Origin: Streptomyces sp. 6-11-2
GTDB taxonomy: Bacteria; Actinomycetota; Actinomycetes; Streptomycetales; Streptomycetaceae
Direction of reading: 5' to 3'
Assembly: GCF_006540305.1 (NCBI RefSeq)
Contig: NZ_BJOR01000001.1
Location: forward strand, 248,001-312,000
DNA: 64,000 bases
The position numbers were made by a program, and so were the translations under genes. This document shows positions 8,942-16,879 of the stretch, in pieces (within the stretch, counting starts at the first letter, position 1; every line of letters begins with the position of its first letter). Below the pieces are notes generated by a model. It was given only the letters and a program-made list of their open reading frames with translations, was not told the origin of the DNA and ran no database searches.

Positions 8942-10122
8942 CGCTCCTCCGGCCCCGATGGCTGTACGCCGGACTGTGTCCAGTCGTGCAGAGCGGCGGC
9001 TTCCTCGGTGATGTCGATGCCGACCGGGCACCACACGATGCACCGTCCGCAGCCCACGCAGCCGGACGAGCCGAACTGGTCGTACCAGGTGCCGAGTTTG
9101 TGAGTCATCCACTGCCGGTAGCGGCTGCGCGCCGAGGCGCGGACCGGGCCGCCGTTCAGATGGGAGAAGTCCAGGTCGAAGCAGGAGTCCCACAGCCGCC
9201 ACCGCTCCGCGTGGTCGCCGGTGAGGTCCGTGACGTCCTCGGTGGTGGTGCAGAAGCAGGTGGGGCAGACCATGGTGCAGTTGCCGCAGGTCAGGCACCG
9301 CCCGGCGACGTCGTCCCAGCGGGGGGCGTCGAGCGTGCCGGCCATCAGCTCCCGCAGGTCGGCTTCGGGCATGCTCCGTCCCATGCGGGTCGCGGCGGCC
9401 GTGACGTCTGCGCGCGCCGTTTCCCGGGTTTCCGGGTCGGCCGGACGCGCGGGCAGTTCGGCCAGGATCTCCTCGCCTTCCTGACTGCCGCCGCGGATCC
9501 AGAAGCGGTGCCCGCCCTCGTCGACCACTTCGGTCATGACCAGGTCGTAGCCGGGACCGGCAGCGGGCCCGGTGCCCATCGAGACGCAGAAGCAGGTGGC
9601 GCCGGGCTCCGTGCACTCGACCACGATCAGCAGCGCCCCGGAGCGCCGCCCCGCGTAGACGGGGTCGCGGTACGTCCCACCGGTCAGCACCCGGTCCTGG
9701 ATGGCGATGGCCCGAAGATCGCAGGGGCGCACCCCCAGGAAGGCGTATCGAGGCGGTGCGGCCTGCTCGGCCGTGAGAACCAGCTCGCCCTCGACCCGAT
9801 CGGCGCTCCACTCCCGCACCCGCGGCGGATGCAGGAACGGCTTCCACGACTGGGGACCCGCCGCGTTCGCGAAGGCAGCGCCGTCCGGCCGCTCCCGAAG
9901 CCGGTACCGCCCGGCCTCCAACTCCACGCCCCACCCGTACGGCAGCTCGTCGGCCGACCGCAGTTCGGCCAGCACGATCGCACCGTCCCGCACCGTGGGG
10001 CCGATCACGGTGAATCCTCGCCGGACCAGCACGTCCAGGAGGGCGGCCATACCGTCCTTGTCCATGACATGCCCGTCGGACGCGAGGGCCGGGGAGACGT
10101 TCACTGCGGCGTCGGCATCCAC
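8938..10122 (-). CDS. hydB: Hydrogenase beta subunit, 4Fe-4S protein
   Basis: 394 residues. Two ferredoxin-like Cys sets in the C-terminal half, CLTCGNCTMVCPTCFC and GCVGCGRCIVWCPVGID, give two [4Fe-4S] clusters. The middle has GVRPCDLRAI and ECTEPGATCFC, typical of anaerobic sulfite reductase A / hydrogenase beta proteins. I place the start at the GTG at 10122 because a full AGGAGG lies six bases before it; the open frame extends 34 codons further with no such site. It heads the five-gene operon, whose genes overlap or are one base apart. Confidence 0.9.
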   Translation of the reverse strand: MDADAAVNVSPALASDGHVMDKDGMAALLDVLVRRGFTVIGPTVRDGAIVLAELRSADELPYGWGVELEAGRYRLRERPDGAAFANAAGPQSWKPFLHPPRVREWSADRVEGELVLTAEQAAPPRYAFLGVRPCDLRAIAIQDRVLTGGTYRDPVYAGRRSGALLIVVECTEPGATCFCVSMGTGPAAGPGYDLVMTEVVDEGGHRFWIRGGSQEGEEILAELPARPADPETRETARADVTAAATRMGRSMPEADLRELMAGTLDAPRWDDVAGRCLTCGNCTMVCPTCFCTTTEDVTDLTGDHAERWRLWDSCFDLDFSHLNGGPVRASARSRYRQWMTHKLGTWYDQFGSSGCVGCGRCIVWCPVGIDITEEAAALHDWTQSGVQPSGPEER

Positions 10123-10239
10123 GACCGACCTCCTTCGGCACTGCGGACGGCGCGTGGGTCCCGCCGCCCTTCGACGGCCTACAACCGCAGCATTCCGGCC
10201 ACGTCGGCGTCCCGACAGAGCCATGCGGGCACGCCCATG

Positions 10240-10253
10240 GGGTCTATCGGCCC
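10240..10253 (-). promoter_or_regulatory. DevR/OsdR-like box before the hydrogenase operon
   Basis: On the minus strand it reads GGGCCGATAGACCC, an imperfect palindrome matching 11 of 14 positions of the DevR/DosR core GGGACTWWAGTCCC. It sits about 118 bases upstream of the hydB GTG. A related site precedes the universal stress gene at a similar distance. Control by a hypoxia/redox response regulator is inference from the match and from the gene content. Confidence 0.4.
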
Positions 10254-10306
10254 TGCTGACTTCAGCCGACGATCAACACCCTCGGTGGTGCGGTGAAAGG
10301 ACGTAC

Positions 10307-10417
10307 GTGCAGGGAATCCGGATCGACGAGGAGGACCACCCGGAACTGACCACCCTGTCCGATGCCACGCGGTTCCTGGTCGACCGGACGAGGGACGAGA
10401 CCGACCCAGCCTCTTGA
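10307..10417 (+). CDS. Possible small protein, 36 residues
   Basis: The frame from GTG 10307 has AAAGGA upstream, and it encodes an acidic peptide beginning VQGIRIDEEDHPELTTLS. Codon third positions are GC-rich. It is divergent from the hydrogenase operon. I recognise no family; it could equally be the stump of a longer gene. Confidence 0.35.
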   Translation: MQGIRIDEEDHPELTTLSDATRFLVDRTRDETDPAS

Positions 10418-10819
10418 TCGTCCGGCGTCGATACCCGCGGAGCGGGCAAAGTGCCCTGGGCGGCCCCTGCACCCAGCCATTCCTCGACCCTCGGGGCCGA
10501 CGCCTCACCTGTTTTGCCACGAACACCACAAGTCGACCGATCGCCGAGCTGGAGTTCCGCCACCAACTGCGGGCCCAGGCCGATGACCGCCGGAGCTCAC
10601 CTGACCATCGATCAGAACCCGGCCCCTCTGCCGCCCGGACCGGCCCGCCTCATCGGTTCTGCGTTGAGTGGGCCATATGTGTGTCGCGCTGGTGTTGGCA
10701 CAGGTAGTGTGGTGGCAGTTCGCCTTGCTCTGTCGGGCGGATGGTGTGCCGGGAAGTCTGGTCGGCGATGGATCCGTCGTGGTCCGAATCAGCAGCCGCC
10801 GTCCCGATGGAGTCTCACA

Positions 10820-11032
10820 ATGTCGCCCCAGGATCCCACTTCCTCGTCCCCGTCCGAGTCCTGGGAATCAGCGATCCGGCAGGTTCTCGTCAGCTTCGAC
10901 ACGTACGCCCGCATGCGTAACGCGCGTAACGGCATCCTGCCTGCCACCCGTGTCACCCCGCAGGACGCGGATCGCGCCTTCGGCGCTCTTCAGATGTCCA
11001 TCGGACGACTCCGGAATCTCAACCGGCAGTAA
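10820..11032 (+). CDS. Small hypothetical protein, 70 residues
   Basis: ATG 10820 is preceded by GGAG with 7-base spacing. The product is Ser-rich at the start, then predicted helical (SAIRQVLVSFDTYARMRNA, DADRAFGALQMSIGRLRNL), with no membrane segment or signal. Third positions are strongly GC, supporting coding. I do not recognise the family. Between it and the previous small frame (10418-10819) I see no gene. Confidence 0.55.
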   Translation: MSPQDPTSSSPSESWESAIRQVLVSFDTYARMRNARNGILPATRVTPQDADRAFGALQMSIGRLRNLNRQ

Positions 11033-11233
11033 CGCTTGCGCGGGGCGGCGCCCGCAACATTCTTGGGCTGGGTGGCGGGACCAGGACGCGGTCGGGTCTT
11101 CTTCGGCCCATCGGCACCTTGCCGGATTCCCGCAAGCCGACAGGCCGAGCACTGAGTCGCGATGGAGGGACGGGAGACAACGCACGACGGCGAGTCGCCC
11201 GCCTTCCACCGACCAATCAGCCGTTTCCGCAGG

Positions 11234-11416
11234 TCAGCGAACCCTTCCCCGTGGCTTCAGTGGCGTCGGCGGTAGTTCGGGGGCCGGCAGCGGAGCGCCG
11301 TCGTAGCCCTTCACCTCGCCGAATCGGGTGCCCTCCATCCAGTCGCGGCGGGCCTGGGTGATCTCCTCCTGGGAGCGGGCGATGCAGTTCCAGAACATAG
11401 CGAACCATCCGCACAT
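11234..11416 (-). pseudogene. Pirin C-terminal remnant
   Basis: The frame encodes MFWNCIARSQEEITQARRDW followed by GTRFGEV and PLPAPELPP, the conserved C-terminal strand set of pirin-family cupins (WNFxxRxxEEI..ARxDW). A full pirin is about 230-320 residues; only the last 55 or so remain and no cupin metal site is present. A truncated relic next to a broken integrase. Confidence 0.6.
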
Positions 11417-11519
11417 TAGTGCAGGTCAGCGGCGTTCCGGACCGCCGACGGTCAGCAAACCGTCATCATCGGTCGTGGAGGAGTCAGCAATCGTGAGTTC
11501 CACTGCCCTGGTTCGTGGG

Positions 11520-12215
11520 ATGGGGTCGTTCTTCAAGGAGTGCGGGCATCCGCGGCCGCGGTGGTCGAAGTGTCCTCACCTGTACAGGATCCGGTATCGG
11601 CCGGCGGCCGGGAAGCAGGTGAAGGAGTCCGGGTTCGCGACCCAGGACAAGGCCATTGCGCGTTTGACGGAGGTCTACAACGCGAAGAAGGCGGTGCCGC
11701 GGGGCTAGGCGAAGGCGGACCGGATCGCAAGGTACGGGGCGGTGCGGTTCGAGGAGTACGCCGCGGAGTGGAAGGCCGGGCAGCGGGACCTGGGGCCGGC
11801 GTCGTTGGTGCACCTGGAATCCCTGCTGGCCATCAACCGGCTGCCCCTGCTGGGCGGCCGGCGGATGAACACCTTCGACCACAAGGTCGTCGAGGACTTC
11901 ATCCAGACTATGGAACGCAACGGAGTCGGACTGGCCGCCCAGTCCAACGCCGTCGACAACCTCAAGGCGATCCTGCTGGACGCCCACCGCTTGGGCCTGT
12001 TCGACGACAACCCCGCCACCGGGCTCAAGCCACCCCCGTACGACCCCAAGCGGGTGGTGATCCCCTCGCCCGAGCAACTGCGCCACATAGGCACCGCTGG
12101 CGACGACAGCTCGCCACTGGTCGCCGATCTGATGAGCGGCTGCGGCATGCGCAACGGCGAGGCGTTCGCAGTCAACGTCAACAACATCGTGGCCGACGAC
12201 GTCTACCGCATCAGC
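11520..12215 (+). pseudogene. Actinomycete tyrosine integrase, broken
   Basis: The start MGSFFKECGHPRPRWSKCPH is the Zn-ribbon-like arm-binding N terminus of integrases of Streptomyces integrative elements, followed by the core-binding domain and the beginning of the catalytic domain (LVADLMSGCGMRNGEAFAVN carries the first catalytic Arg). An in-frame TAG at 11706-11708 interrupts it, with the same frame continuing as AKADRIARYGAVRFEEY. Homology is lost after NNIVADDVYRI near 12210, so the His/Arg/Tyr part is missing. It is non-functional as read, and nothing else of a mobile element is attached. Confidence 0.8.
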
Positions 12216-12341
12216 CGTGATCCACATCGCCTCGATCGACAACCTCGCCAAGCGCATAACGATTGGCGGCCCACCCGCGGCTGTGCCGTCGATCCGGATC
12301 TCGTCATGCCGCGCCCTCAAGCAGGGCTGACACTCGGAAAT

Positions 12342-13847
12342 ATGAACACGACGGATATGTCACCAAGTGACTCTTCGAACCCGCACGGGGCACCGGACGC
12401 CGACGTTCTGGTGATCGGGGCCGGTCCGACCGGCCTCCTGCTCGCGGGTGACCTCGCCAAGTCCGGGGTCAAGGTCGCACTGCTGGAGCGACGCGATCAC
12501 GAATCCGACCTGAGCCGCGCCTTCAGCCTCCATGCGCGAACCCTGGAGCAGCTCGACGCCCGAGGCTTGGCCGACGGACTCCTCCATATCGGCACACCGA
12601 CCCGGGCGCTGCACCCGTTCGGCCGTCTCAGTATCGACTTCTCCAGGCTGCGAACGCGCTTCCCCTTCATCCTCACCATTCCTCAGTGGCAGGTCGAGCG
12701 GGCCCTGCTGCGCCGGACGGAGGAAGCGGGAGCCACCATCCTCCGTGGGACTCTGGTGACCGGGCTACGTCAGGACCGGGACGGCGTTGACGTGGACGTG
12801 CGCCGTCCGGACGGCACCATGGCCGCGCTTCGGGCCCGTTACGTCGTCGGCACGGACGGGGCGGGCAGCACCGTCCGGCAGAGCCTGGGTATGCCGTTCC
12901 CCGGCAAGTCGGCCATTCGCTCCGTGATGTTGGCTGATGTGCTGCTCGACCGCGCCCCTGACGACATCTTCAAATTCAGCTCGAATGAAGAAGGTTTCAC
13001 GTTCTTCGCGCCGTTCGGGGACGGCTGGTACCGGATCGTCGCCTGGGACCGGCGCGAACAGGTGCCTGACGATGCGCCGATCACTTTGGAGGACGTCCGG
13101 GACATCACCGAGCGTACGATCGGCAGCGACCTCGGGATGCACGACCCGCGGTGGCTTTCCCGCTTCCACAGCGACGAGCGGCAGGTACCCCACTACCGAC
13201 AGGGACGAGTGTTCCTCGCGGGCGACGCCGCACACGTCCACTCGCCCGCCGGCGGCATGGGCATGAACACCGGGATCCAGGACGCTGCCAACCTAGGCTG
13301 GAAACTGGCGGCCGTCCTGCGCGGCTGGGCTGGTGACGCACTGCTGGACAGTTACCACGCGGAACGTCACCCGGTGGGCCGCACGGTCCTGCGCGTCAGT
13401 CACGCACTCCTCACGGCCGTCACCACCGGGTCACCTCTGATCCGCGCATTGCGGGCCGCACTGGCTACCGCCGTGCACCAGTCGGTCGTGGTGGAGGCGC
13501 GCGCATCACGCGGCATTTCCGGCATCGGGATCACCTACCGGGCACCCCGCGGCTCTCATCCGCTCGTCGGACGCCGGGTACCAGACCTCCGCCTGGCGGA
13601 GGAACCGGCCCGGCTCTATGAGGCGCTGCGGGAGGGCAAGTTCGTGTTGGTGGGCCGCGATGTCGCTGCGGTTGCCACGCCGTGGGCGGGGCGAGTGGTG
13701 ACGGTCTCCCCGGCGGCCGGCCTGCGCCCGACCCTCCTCGTCCGGCCCGACGGCTATGCCGCGTGGGCGGCCGAGGACCCCGACCCGGACGAGGTGCGCG
13801 ATGCCCTGACGCGGTGGCTGGGCTCGGTGGACCGCCAGGGAGCGTGA
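12342..13847 (+). CDS. FAD-dependent aromatic monooxygenase (group A, PHBH fold)
   Basis: 501 residues. FAD motif VLVIGAGPTGLLLAGDL near the N terminus, DG motif VVGTDGAGSTVRQSLG, and GD motif FLAGDAAHVHSPAGGMGMN all present and intact, followed by a thioredoxin-like C-terminal domain of the kind seen in polyketide and phenol hydroxylases. It would hydroxylate an aromatic or polyketide substrate using NAD(P)H and O2; the substrate cannot be told. I take ATG 12342; a second ATG five codons in (12357) is equally possible and neither has a strong ribosome site. It follows the broken integrase directly, and a small membrane protein gene lies 148 bases downstream. Confidence 0.88.
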   Translation: MNTTDMSPSDSSNPHGAPDADVLVIGAGPTGLLLAGDLAKSGVKVALLERRDHESDLSRAFSLHARTLEQLDARGLADGLLHIGTPTRALHPFGRLSIDFSRLRTRFPFILTIPQWQVERALLRRTEEAGATILRGTLVTGLRQDRDGVDVDVRRPDGTMAALRARYVVGTDGAGSTVRQSLGMPFPGKSAIRSVMLADVLLDRAPDDIFKFSSNEEGFTFFAPFGDGWYRIVAWDRREQVPDDAPITLEDVRDITERTIGSDLGMHDPRWLSRFHSDERQVPHYRQGRVFLAGDAAHVHSPAGGMGMNTGIQDAANLGWKLAAVLRGWAGDALLDSYHAERHPVGRTVLRVSHALLTAVTTGSPLIRALRAALATAVHQSVVVEARASRGISGIGITYRAPRGSHPLVGRRVPDLRLAEEPARLYEALREGKFVLVGRDVAAVATPWAGRVVTVSPAAGLRPTLLVRPDGYAAWAAEDPDPDEVRDALTRWLGSVDRQGA

Positions 13848-13995
13848 ACGGGCTTCCCGCTCTCGTGGGCATTGCGCCGCAGGAAACCTCCTCCCTGGCG
13901 CTGCCAGGTGGTACGGACTCACGTCGACGAGGAATGCGAACGACGACCACACCATCGGGACAGGTCGCCCGCACAACAGGTGAGGAGTGACCGGC

Positions 13996-14388
13996 ATGAA
14001 CCAGCGTGCCGCGAAGATCGGAGCGGTCTTCTTCGTGATCTGGGGAATCGTGCACATCAACGCGGCCCACGACCTGCTCAAGCTCGGCCAGTCCCTCCAC
14101 CCGGGCATGGTGCAGGCCCGCATCTTCCAGGACGCATGGAACATCCTGATGGGCGCCATCATCGTGATCATCATCGCTGTGACCATGAACTGGAGGAACT
14201 CCAGAACCGGCTTCTGGATCAACCTGACCCTGGTGTCCCTACTGGACATCCCGTTCATCCTGTTCGTCCTCGTGCCCGGGTATGCCCCGCTGTGGCCGGG
14301 ACTCCAAGGCCCGATCGCCTGGGCGATCGCCGCATCCTGCGCCGCCGTGGGACTCGCCTCACACAGCAACGAACCCAGCGCGAAATAG
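13996..14388 (+). CDS. Small four-helix membrane protein
   Basis: 130 residues, four predicted membrane helices (FFVIWGIVHINAAH, MGAIIVIIIAVTMNW, LTLVSLLDIPFILFVLVPG, and the C-terminal IAWAIAASCAAVGL). ATG 13996 has GAGGAG about eight bases upstream; a GTG nine bases earlier is in frame but overlaps that site. Similar small proteins often sit beside oxidoreductases in Streptomyces, but I know no function. It may be co-transcribed with the monooxygenase upstream. Confidence 0.7.
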   Translation: MNQRAAKIGAVFFVIWGIVHINAAHDLLKLGQSLHPGMVQARIFQDAWNILMGAIIVIIIAVTMNWRNSRTGFWINLTLVSLLDIPFILFVLVPGYAPLWPGLQGPIAWAIAASCAAVGLASHSNEPSAK

Positions 14389-14480
14389 CGCCGTCGCACA
14401 GTGGCCAGTTGCTCCCAACGCCACGCGGGCCCTGAGCATTTGCATCGGGATCGCGACTGGGATGCATTTGAAAGCGCCAG

Positions 14481-14645
14481 TCACAGCCATTCGTTGATAC
14501 TGGCAATTACGACCGTGGCCTCGTAGCGGACGGCGAGCTTGTCATAGCGAGTCGCGACGGCGCGGTGTCTCTTGAGGCGGTTGATCCCGTACTCGACAGA
14601 ATGGCGTTCGCGGTAGTCGACCTTGGGGGTCGACCGCCGGGGCTG
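14481..14645 (-). pseudogene. IS5-family transposase C-terminal stump
   Basis: The last 52 residues (DYRERHSVEYGINRLKRHRA and RYEATVVIASINEWL) are the end of an IS5-type DDE transposase, including the catalytic Glu region RHSVEYGINRLK. Nothing upstream in this frame continues the transposase, so it is a relic. Confidence 0.75.
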
Positions 14646-14874
14646 CCACGCTTCTTGCGGTTGCAGATCTGGTCGGCCGGTGCTGACTGCGTTGATCAGG
14701 TCCTGTAAATCTGCTGGTGGGGGCGTGCTGAACCAGGTTTTCCACCAGCGTTGCAGCGTGATGGCAGGGTGAGCCGGCTGCGGACAGTACGTAGCCTGGA
14801 GCCAGCGGGCCGGATGGGACGGTCGGGTCTGGCCCCCGCCGACCCAGCACGTGCCACCTGGAGGAAAGCAAGCG

Positions 14875-14889
14875 ATGATCCGATTATGA
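14875..14889 (+). other. Four-codon leader ORF (MIRL) coupled to the SDR gene
   Basis: GGAGGAAA at 14860-14867 is well placed for ATG 14875 but sits about 18 bases from the SDR start at 14886. The mini-frame ATG ATC CGA TTA TGA ends on a TGA overlapping the SDR ATG (ATGA). It includes a TTA codon, the rare codon read by bldA tRNA in Streptomyces. Translation of this leader is inference. Confidence 0.35.
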
Positions 14890-15599
14890 ACACGCTGCAG
14901 AGGGTCGCGATCATCACCGGCGCCTCCCAAGGCATCGGCGCTGCGCTTGTCACGGCGTACCGCGAGCTCGGCTACGCAGTCGTCGCGACGTCCCGCTCCA
15001 TCGGTAAGTCCAGCGATCCCGGTGTGCTGACCGTCCAGGGCGACGTGGCCGTGCCGGGCACCGGAGCCCGTATCGTCGACGCGGCTCTCGCACGGTTCGG
15101 CCGAATCGACACCCTGGTCAACAACGCCGGAGTCTTCGTCGCCAAACCGTTCACCGCCTATACCGACGCGGACTACGACTTCGTTGCCGGCGTGAACCTG
15201 CGCGGCTTCTTCGAAGTCTCCCGCAGCGCCGTCGCAGCGATGCTCTCCCGGGACGGCGGCGGCCACGTGGTGAACATCTCCACCAGCCTGGTGGAGCACG
15301 CCAGCTCGCAGTCGCCCTCAGCGCTCGCGTCGCTGACCAAAGGCGGCATCGACGCGGTCACCAGGGCGCTGGCGATCGAGTACGCGGCCCACGGCATCCG
15401 GGTCAACACCGTCGCGCTCGGCGTCATCAGCACCCCGATGCACCCGCCCGAGACGCACGAGGCTCTTGCCAAGCTCCACCCGCTTGGCCGGATGGGTGAG
15501 ATCGACGATGTCGTCCAGGCCATCGTCTACCTCGAGGACGCCGCGTTCGTCACCGGGGAGATCCTGCACGTGGACGGCGGTCAGAGCGCCGGGCACTGA
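14886..15599 (+). CDS. SDR-family oxidoreductase
   Basis: 237 residues of the classical short-chain dehydrogenase size: cofactor motif TGASQGIG, NNAG motif, Ser of the active site in VVNISTS, and the C-terminal GEILHVDGG. The usual YxxxK is ALASLTK, so the Lys is kept but the catalytic Tyr position is Ala. The protein may be a non-catalytic or altered SDR, or use another residue. ATG 14886 is the only start close to the family N terminus; its ribosome site is offset (see the leader ORF). A SnoaL-like gene follows 56 bases downstream and may be in the same transcript. Confidence 0.85.
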   Translation: MNTLQRVAIITGASQGIGAALVTAYRELGYAVVATSRSIGKSSDPGVLTVQGDVAVPGTGARIVDAALARFGRIDTLVNNAGVFVAKPFTAYTDADYDFVAGVNLRGFFEVSRSAVAAMLSRDGGGHVVNISTSLVEHASSQSPSALASLTKGGIDAVTRALAIEYAAHGIRVNTVALGVISTPMHPPETHEALAKLHPLGRMGEIDDVVQAIVYLEDAAFVTGEILHVDGGQSAGH

Positions 15600-15655
15600 A
15601 CATAGGGCTGTGGCCAGCAGCTGTGAGCCCGATTCCATCTGATCGGAGAACCTCG

Positions 15656-16027
15656 ATGGGCGGTACGACAGACAGCGAAGCGATCCTGCGCGGCGTCCTC
15701 GATCAGTGGAAGGCGGCCGTCGACGCACACGAACCGCGACTGGTCGCTTCGCACTTCACCGAGGACGCGATCTTCCAGGGACTGCGCCCTTACAGCGTCG
15801 GACGCCAGGGGGTCGTCGACTACTACGAGTCTCAACCGCCCGGGATGACCGCCGCTTATCGGATTCTCGAGACCAGACAGCCCGCGGACAACCTCGTACT
15901 CGGCTACCTGAGCGTTGACTTCTCATTCACCGACCGCCCAACCCTGGGGGTCAAACTCGGCGTATTGGTCAAACGCACAGAGGATGGCTGGTACATCAAC
16001 CACTACCAGGTCTCCCGCCTCGACTAA
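15656..16027 (+). CDS. SnoaL-like / NTF2-fold protein (SgcJ/EcaC type)
   Basis: 123 residues. The helix-sheet pattern with ILRGVLDQWKAAVDAHEPRL, ASHFTEDAIFQG and a final strand EDGWYINHYQVSRLD matches the SgcJ/EcaC group of the NTF2 superfamily, small cone-shaped proteins that bind or isomerise small molecules. ATG 15656 has CGGAG upstream; the frame opens earlier without support. It follows the SDR gene with the same orientation. Function not assignable. Confidence 0.75.
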   Translation: MGGTTDSEAILRGVLDQWKAAVDAHEPRLVASHFTEDAIFQGLRPYSVGRQGVVDYYESQPPGMTAAYRILETRQPADNLVLGYLSVDFSFTDRPTLGVKLGVLVKRTEDGWYINHYQVSRLD

Positions 16028-16066
16028 AAGAGCACTTTGTTCCGGCACGGTTGTTTGGTTCGGGGT

Positions 16067-16420
16067 TCAGGTGTCTCGCCAGTTCGGAGTGGATTCGCGG
16101 GTGAGCCTGCGGCTCATGAGGTCGATCATCGCGACGTGCATCATGGCTTCGCAGCGGTGGGGTGGGTTTCGTAGTCGCGGGCCAGGCGGCGGTGATGCAT
16201 GAGCCATCCGAAGGTCCGCTCGACGCCCCAGAGCTACGGGATCACCTTCAACCCCTTGAGGTCGGGGCCCCGTTGGGCCACTTCGAGGTCGATGCCGAGG
16301 CGGGCGCTGTGGCCGATGACTTCGGTGTGGTAGCCGGTGTCGGTCCACGCATTGGTCACGCGAGGAGGGCGGTGACGATCTGTGAGAACAGTTGGATGCC
16401 GCCGGCGTTGTCGGAGGCGC
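16067..16420 (-). pseudogene. IS5-family transposase C-terminal relic
   Basis: The end MHVAMIDLMSRRLTRESTPN, the segment FGWLMHHRRLARDYETHP in another frame, and AGGIQLFSQIVTALL further upstream in a third frame are consecutive parts of an IS5-type transposase. At least two frameshifts and a stop separate them. It abuts an IS1380 relic on the other strand. Confidence 0.7.
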
Positions 16421-16454
16421 CGGCCGCACTCGCCCAGCCGGCCGGCAGGAGGCC

Positions 16455-16660
16455 GAGGGTGTCGACTTCGATGAGCCGAACCTGGTCGCCGACGCCGAAC
16501 TGCTGCCAGATGGTCCGTCTCGCCGAGCGTGCCGAGCTCCGGCCTGGCCGCCTCGGTCCGGATCGAGGGCGCGGACAGGAGCGACGGCGGACACCCCGGT
16601 GGCCACGGTGATGTCGCTGCTGGGAGCGATATGCGCAGGAGCGGACAGTATCGACGTTCC
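16455..16660 (+). pseudogene. IS1380-family transposase N-terminal relic
   Basis: FDEPNLVADAELLP, then LAASVRIEGADRSD in a shifted frame, then VATVMSLLGAICAGADSID correspond to the start of IS1380-type transposases (the AGADSID block is characteristic). At least two frameshifts; the catalytic part is missing. The following 16661-16879 shows no gene. Confidence 0.6.
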
Positions 16661-16879
16661 CCCCGCCGGCCGGCATGTACGCCTGCTCAACCTGCTGCTG
16701 GCGGGCTTCAATGCACTCCTGGGGGGAGATGACCACCGGTGTGGGCCTGGTAACAGGCACCAGGCTGCCGGCGGATCGGGATTCCGCCCAGCGGGGCGCA
16801 CCGCGGGTTGAGCGCCGCGTGTCAGCCCTCGAGTGCGGTCCGCACCAGATCGCCGACACCTGTCAGAGGGGTAACGCCA

